A stretch of 64,000 bases of DNA from Keithomyces neogunnii. Lineage: Eukaryota; Ascomycota; Sordariomycetes; Hypocreales; Clavicipitaceae. Below are positions 62,685 to 64,000 of the stretch, one piece after another. Position 1 is the stretch's first letter, and every line of letters begins with the position of its first letter. The position numbers and the translations under genes are program-made. Below the pieces are notes generated by a model. The model did not search any database and was not told where the DNA came from. It was given only the letters and a program-made list of their open reading frames with translations. The DNA lies in NCBI GenBank assembly GCA_020975405.1, contig JAIOWQ010000002.1, forward strand, positions 3,720,001 through 3,784,000. Reading direction: 5' to 3'.

Positions 62685-64000
62685 ATGTCGACGTCTTTAC
62701 TCCTGGCTCTGATACTTGCCAGTCTGGCGCACGCTGGAGATTCTGGGGATGACATCTCCAACAATTTGCTGTCCGATTTGGCTCCGTGAGTGTCCCTGTT
62801 GTAATTGATCACCTTTGGCACAATGACCAACTAACTGCGCCCAGGCTGCTCTCTCTGTTTGGAGAGCGAGTTACCATGCAGTTCATGAGCCAGTCTACCG
62901 GCTGGGCCGATAGCATCTTGCTGTCAATGGCGCCTATAGGCATCGTCACCATCATTGTAGCTGCCATCAGGGTCGGTGGCCCCTCGTGGCTCAAAGCCAT
63001 TATCGGCAGAGCCAGGGAGAACCTCGCTGTTGCAGAAGCCGAGATAATGTCTTCAACTTCAAAGGAAGTTTGTGAGCTCTGGAATGGTCGAGAGGTGGTG
63101 AGATGCATGGGTTCGGCCGATATAGTCGAGCTGATTTGCTTGTTGCCGTCGCATGATGAAGTCGAAAAGGGATGTGCAGACTTTAAAGTATGCAGCCTGG
63201 ACGAAGTACTGTCTAGAGACTCCCAGTACCTGGAAGAAATCGGTAAGTGCCCAGTAAGTGCCCAGTTATCTGCACCTTGTCTGAGCTGCGTGCCTTGTTT
63301 CCTTTTCGCCTCTAATTTCAGACTGTCAAGCCGACGACCAGGGTACACTTCATGATGAGGCTTCTTCCATCAGCTCTGCCTCGATTTTAGAGCAGGGAAA
63401 CCAACCATCAAAGTCTTTGGGGTCAGACATGATAATTTTGCAAAACAAGCGCATCGATGCGCCCAACATTTCTCTTAATTCCCATAATCAGTCTGGGAGA
63501 AGGGAGCTGCGGTTCTGGTCCCTTGTTGGGATTGTTCTGCAGCTTGGGGTCCTCGTTTTCAGCGGCTTCGTCACATATTACCCATCTCTGCGGTTTGAAA
63601 AGGATGCCAAAGACATTGCGAGTTATGCTTTTCCCTGCTTTGCGGTTGGAACGTTGACTTTGGTGGTGGGCATGCTGATATGCAGTCATGTCGTCGAGTG
63701 CAGCACGCACGAGACTAGATACCGGCCTTGCCAAGGCAGAAGAGCACGGATTGTTTGGCTGCAAAAGTCCAAGGTTGTAGGTGATCAAGTATTTGAGTCT
63801 TTTGCAACATTTTCCGAAGAGGACCGCACCGTCATCACCACCTCGAGTCGTGCTGGAAGCGGCATGGGGCCTGCAAGGTGGCCCGCGCCCGGCAATTCAG
63901 ATTGTGTCGAGAATTCCAAGAGCAAGGATCGACGTTTGGAGCACATGAATGACAAGACACTGGCGGCCAAGACCATGTCCGGTACAGTCATTGGTCTATG
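62685..64000 (+). CDS. Membrane protein of ankyrin-repeat-associated type, N-terminus only
   Basis: Exons 62685-62785, 62845-63242 and 63322 to the window end join in frame; the gene continues to the right. Starts MSTSLLLALILASLAHAG (signal peptide). Exon 2: LLSLFGERVTMQFMSQSTGWADSILLSMAPIGIVTIIVAAIRVGGPSWLKAIIGRARENLAVAEAEIMSSTSKEVCELWNGREVVRCMG, which closely recalls the N-terminal region of large fungal membrane proteins that often end in ankyrin repeats. Further membrane spans: FWSLVGIVLQLGVLVFSGFV and AFPCFAVGTLTLVVGMLICS. The cytosolic part after it is charged. Ankyrin repeats are not within the window, so the name is inference from the N-terminus. Confidence 0.8.

Noticed and set aside
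1..64000. tRNA, rRNA or CRISPR-like arrays
   Set aside because: I scanned by eye for tRNA TpsiC-like GGTTCRANYCC boxes with matching stems and for regular spaced repeats and found none; a covariance search would be needed to exclude tRNAs.

Overview
This is a gene-dense to patchy stretch of a filamentous ascomycete chromosome. Short GT-AG introns (about 50-100 bp), genes on both strands without operons, a subgroup-C (killer-toxin-like) GH18 chitinase, HNH_2, F-box and 2EXR proteins, and Tc1/mariner, LTR and MITE-like repeats with stop codons partly of RIP type all point to a sordariomycete. I think Hypocreales, possibly Clavicipitaceae, but this is inference from gene content and no search was run.

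Layout. 1-2512: C-terminally truncated 'ipa'-type fungal gene (-). 2601-7655: repeat island with a Tc1 element nested in a MITE-like repeat, followed by an HNH nuclease gene (-). 7656-8755: aldo-keto reductase (-). 8756-13400: decayed region with a solo LTR, transposase scraps, a degenerate Zn2Cys6-type regulator and two short palindromic elements. 13400-14693: four-exon SDR (+). 14694-20159: one alpha/beta hydrolase (-) in a sea of repeats (second MITE copy, solo LTR with a 5-bp target duplication, 116-bp tandem repeat, 38-bp hairpin). 20160-26125: divergent pair of a 1364-aa LysM/ChtBD1/GH18 chitinase (-) and a secreted 298-aa protein of unknown function (+). 26275-31102: 2EXR protein (-), LysM-WSC secreted protein (+) and foldback-like repeats. 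31103-34374: F-box protein (+), 70-aa Cys-rich protein (-), kinase-like protein (+). 34799-46096: compact housekeeping block of RRP36, COQ8, ESS2, PP5/PPT1, POP8, SPT4 and YJU2. 46097-52176: gene-poor. 52177-58700: SDR with a GC-AG intron (+), intronless alkyl-sulfatase-type metallo-beta-lactamase (+), S33-type secreted peptidase (-), 3CxxC zinc-finger protein (-). 59785-60250: a four-exon small secreted protein invisible to simple ORF calling. 62685-end: N-terminus of a membrane-anchored protein of the fungal ankyrin/STAND type (+).

How the genes work together. The housekeeping block serves RNA metabolism (rRNA processing, RNase P/MRP, splicing, transcription elongation), ubiquinone biosynthesis and phosphorylation. 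The accessory part is dominated by secreted cell-wall-related proteins (chitinase, its divergent neighbour, LysM-WSC, small Cys-rich proteins, secreted peptidase), which fits a fungus that meets other fungi, plants or insects. The most suggestive unit is the chitinase plus divergent secreted protein pair, whose architecture recalls yeast chitinase-type killer systems.

Exon boundaries were worked out by hand from splice signals and reading-frame continuity. Functional names rest on recognisable motifs only.
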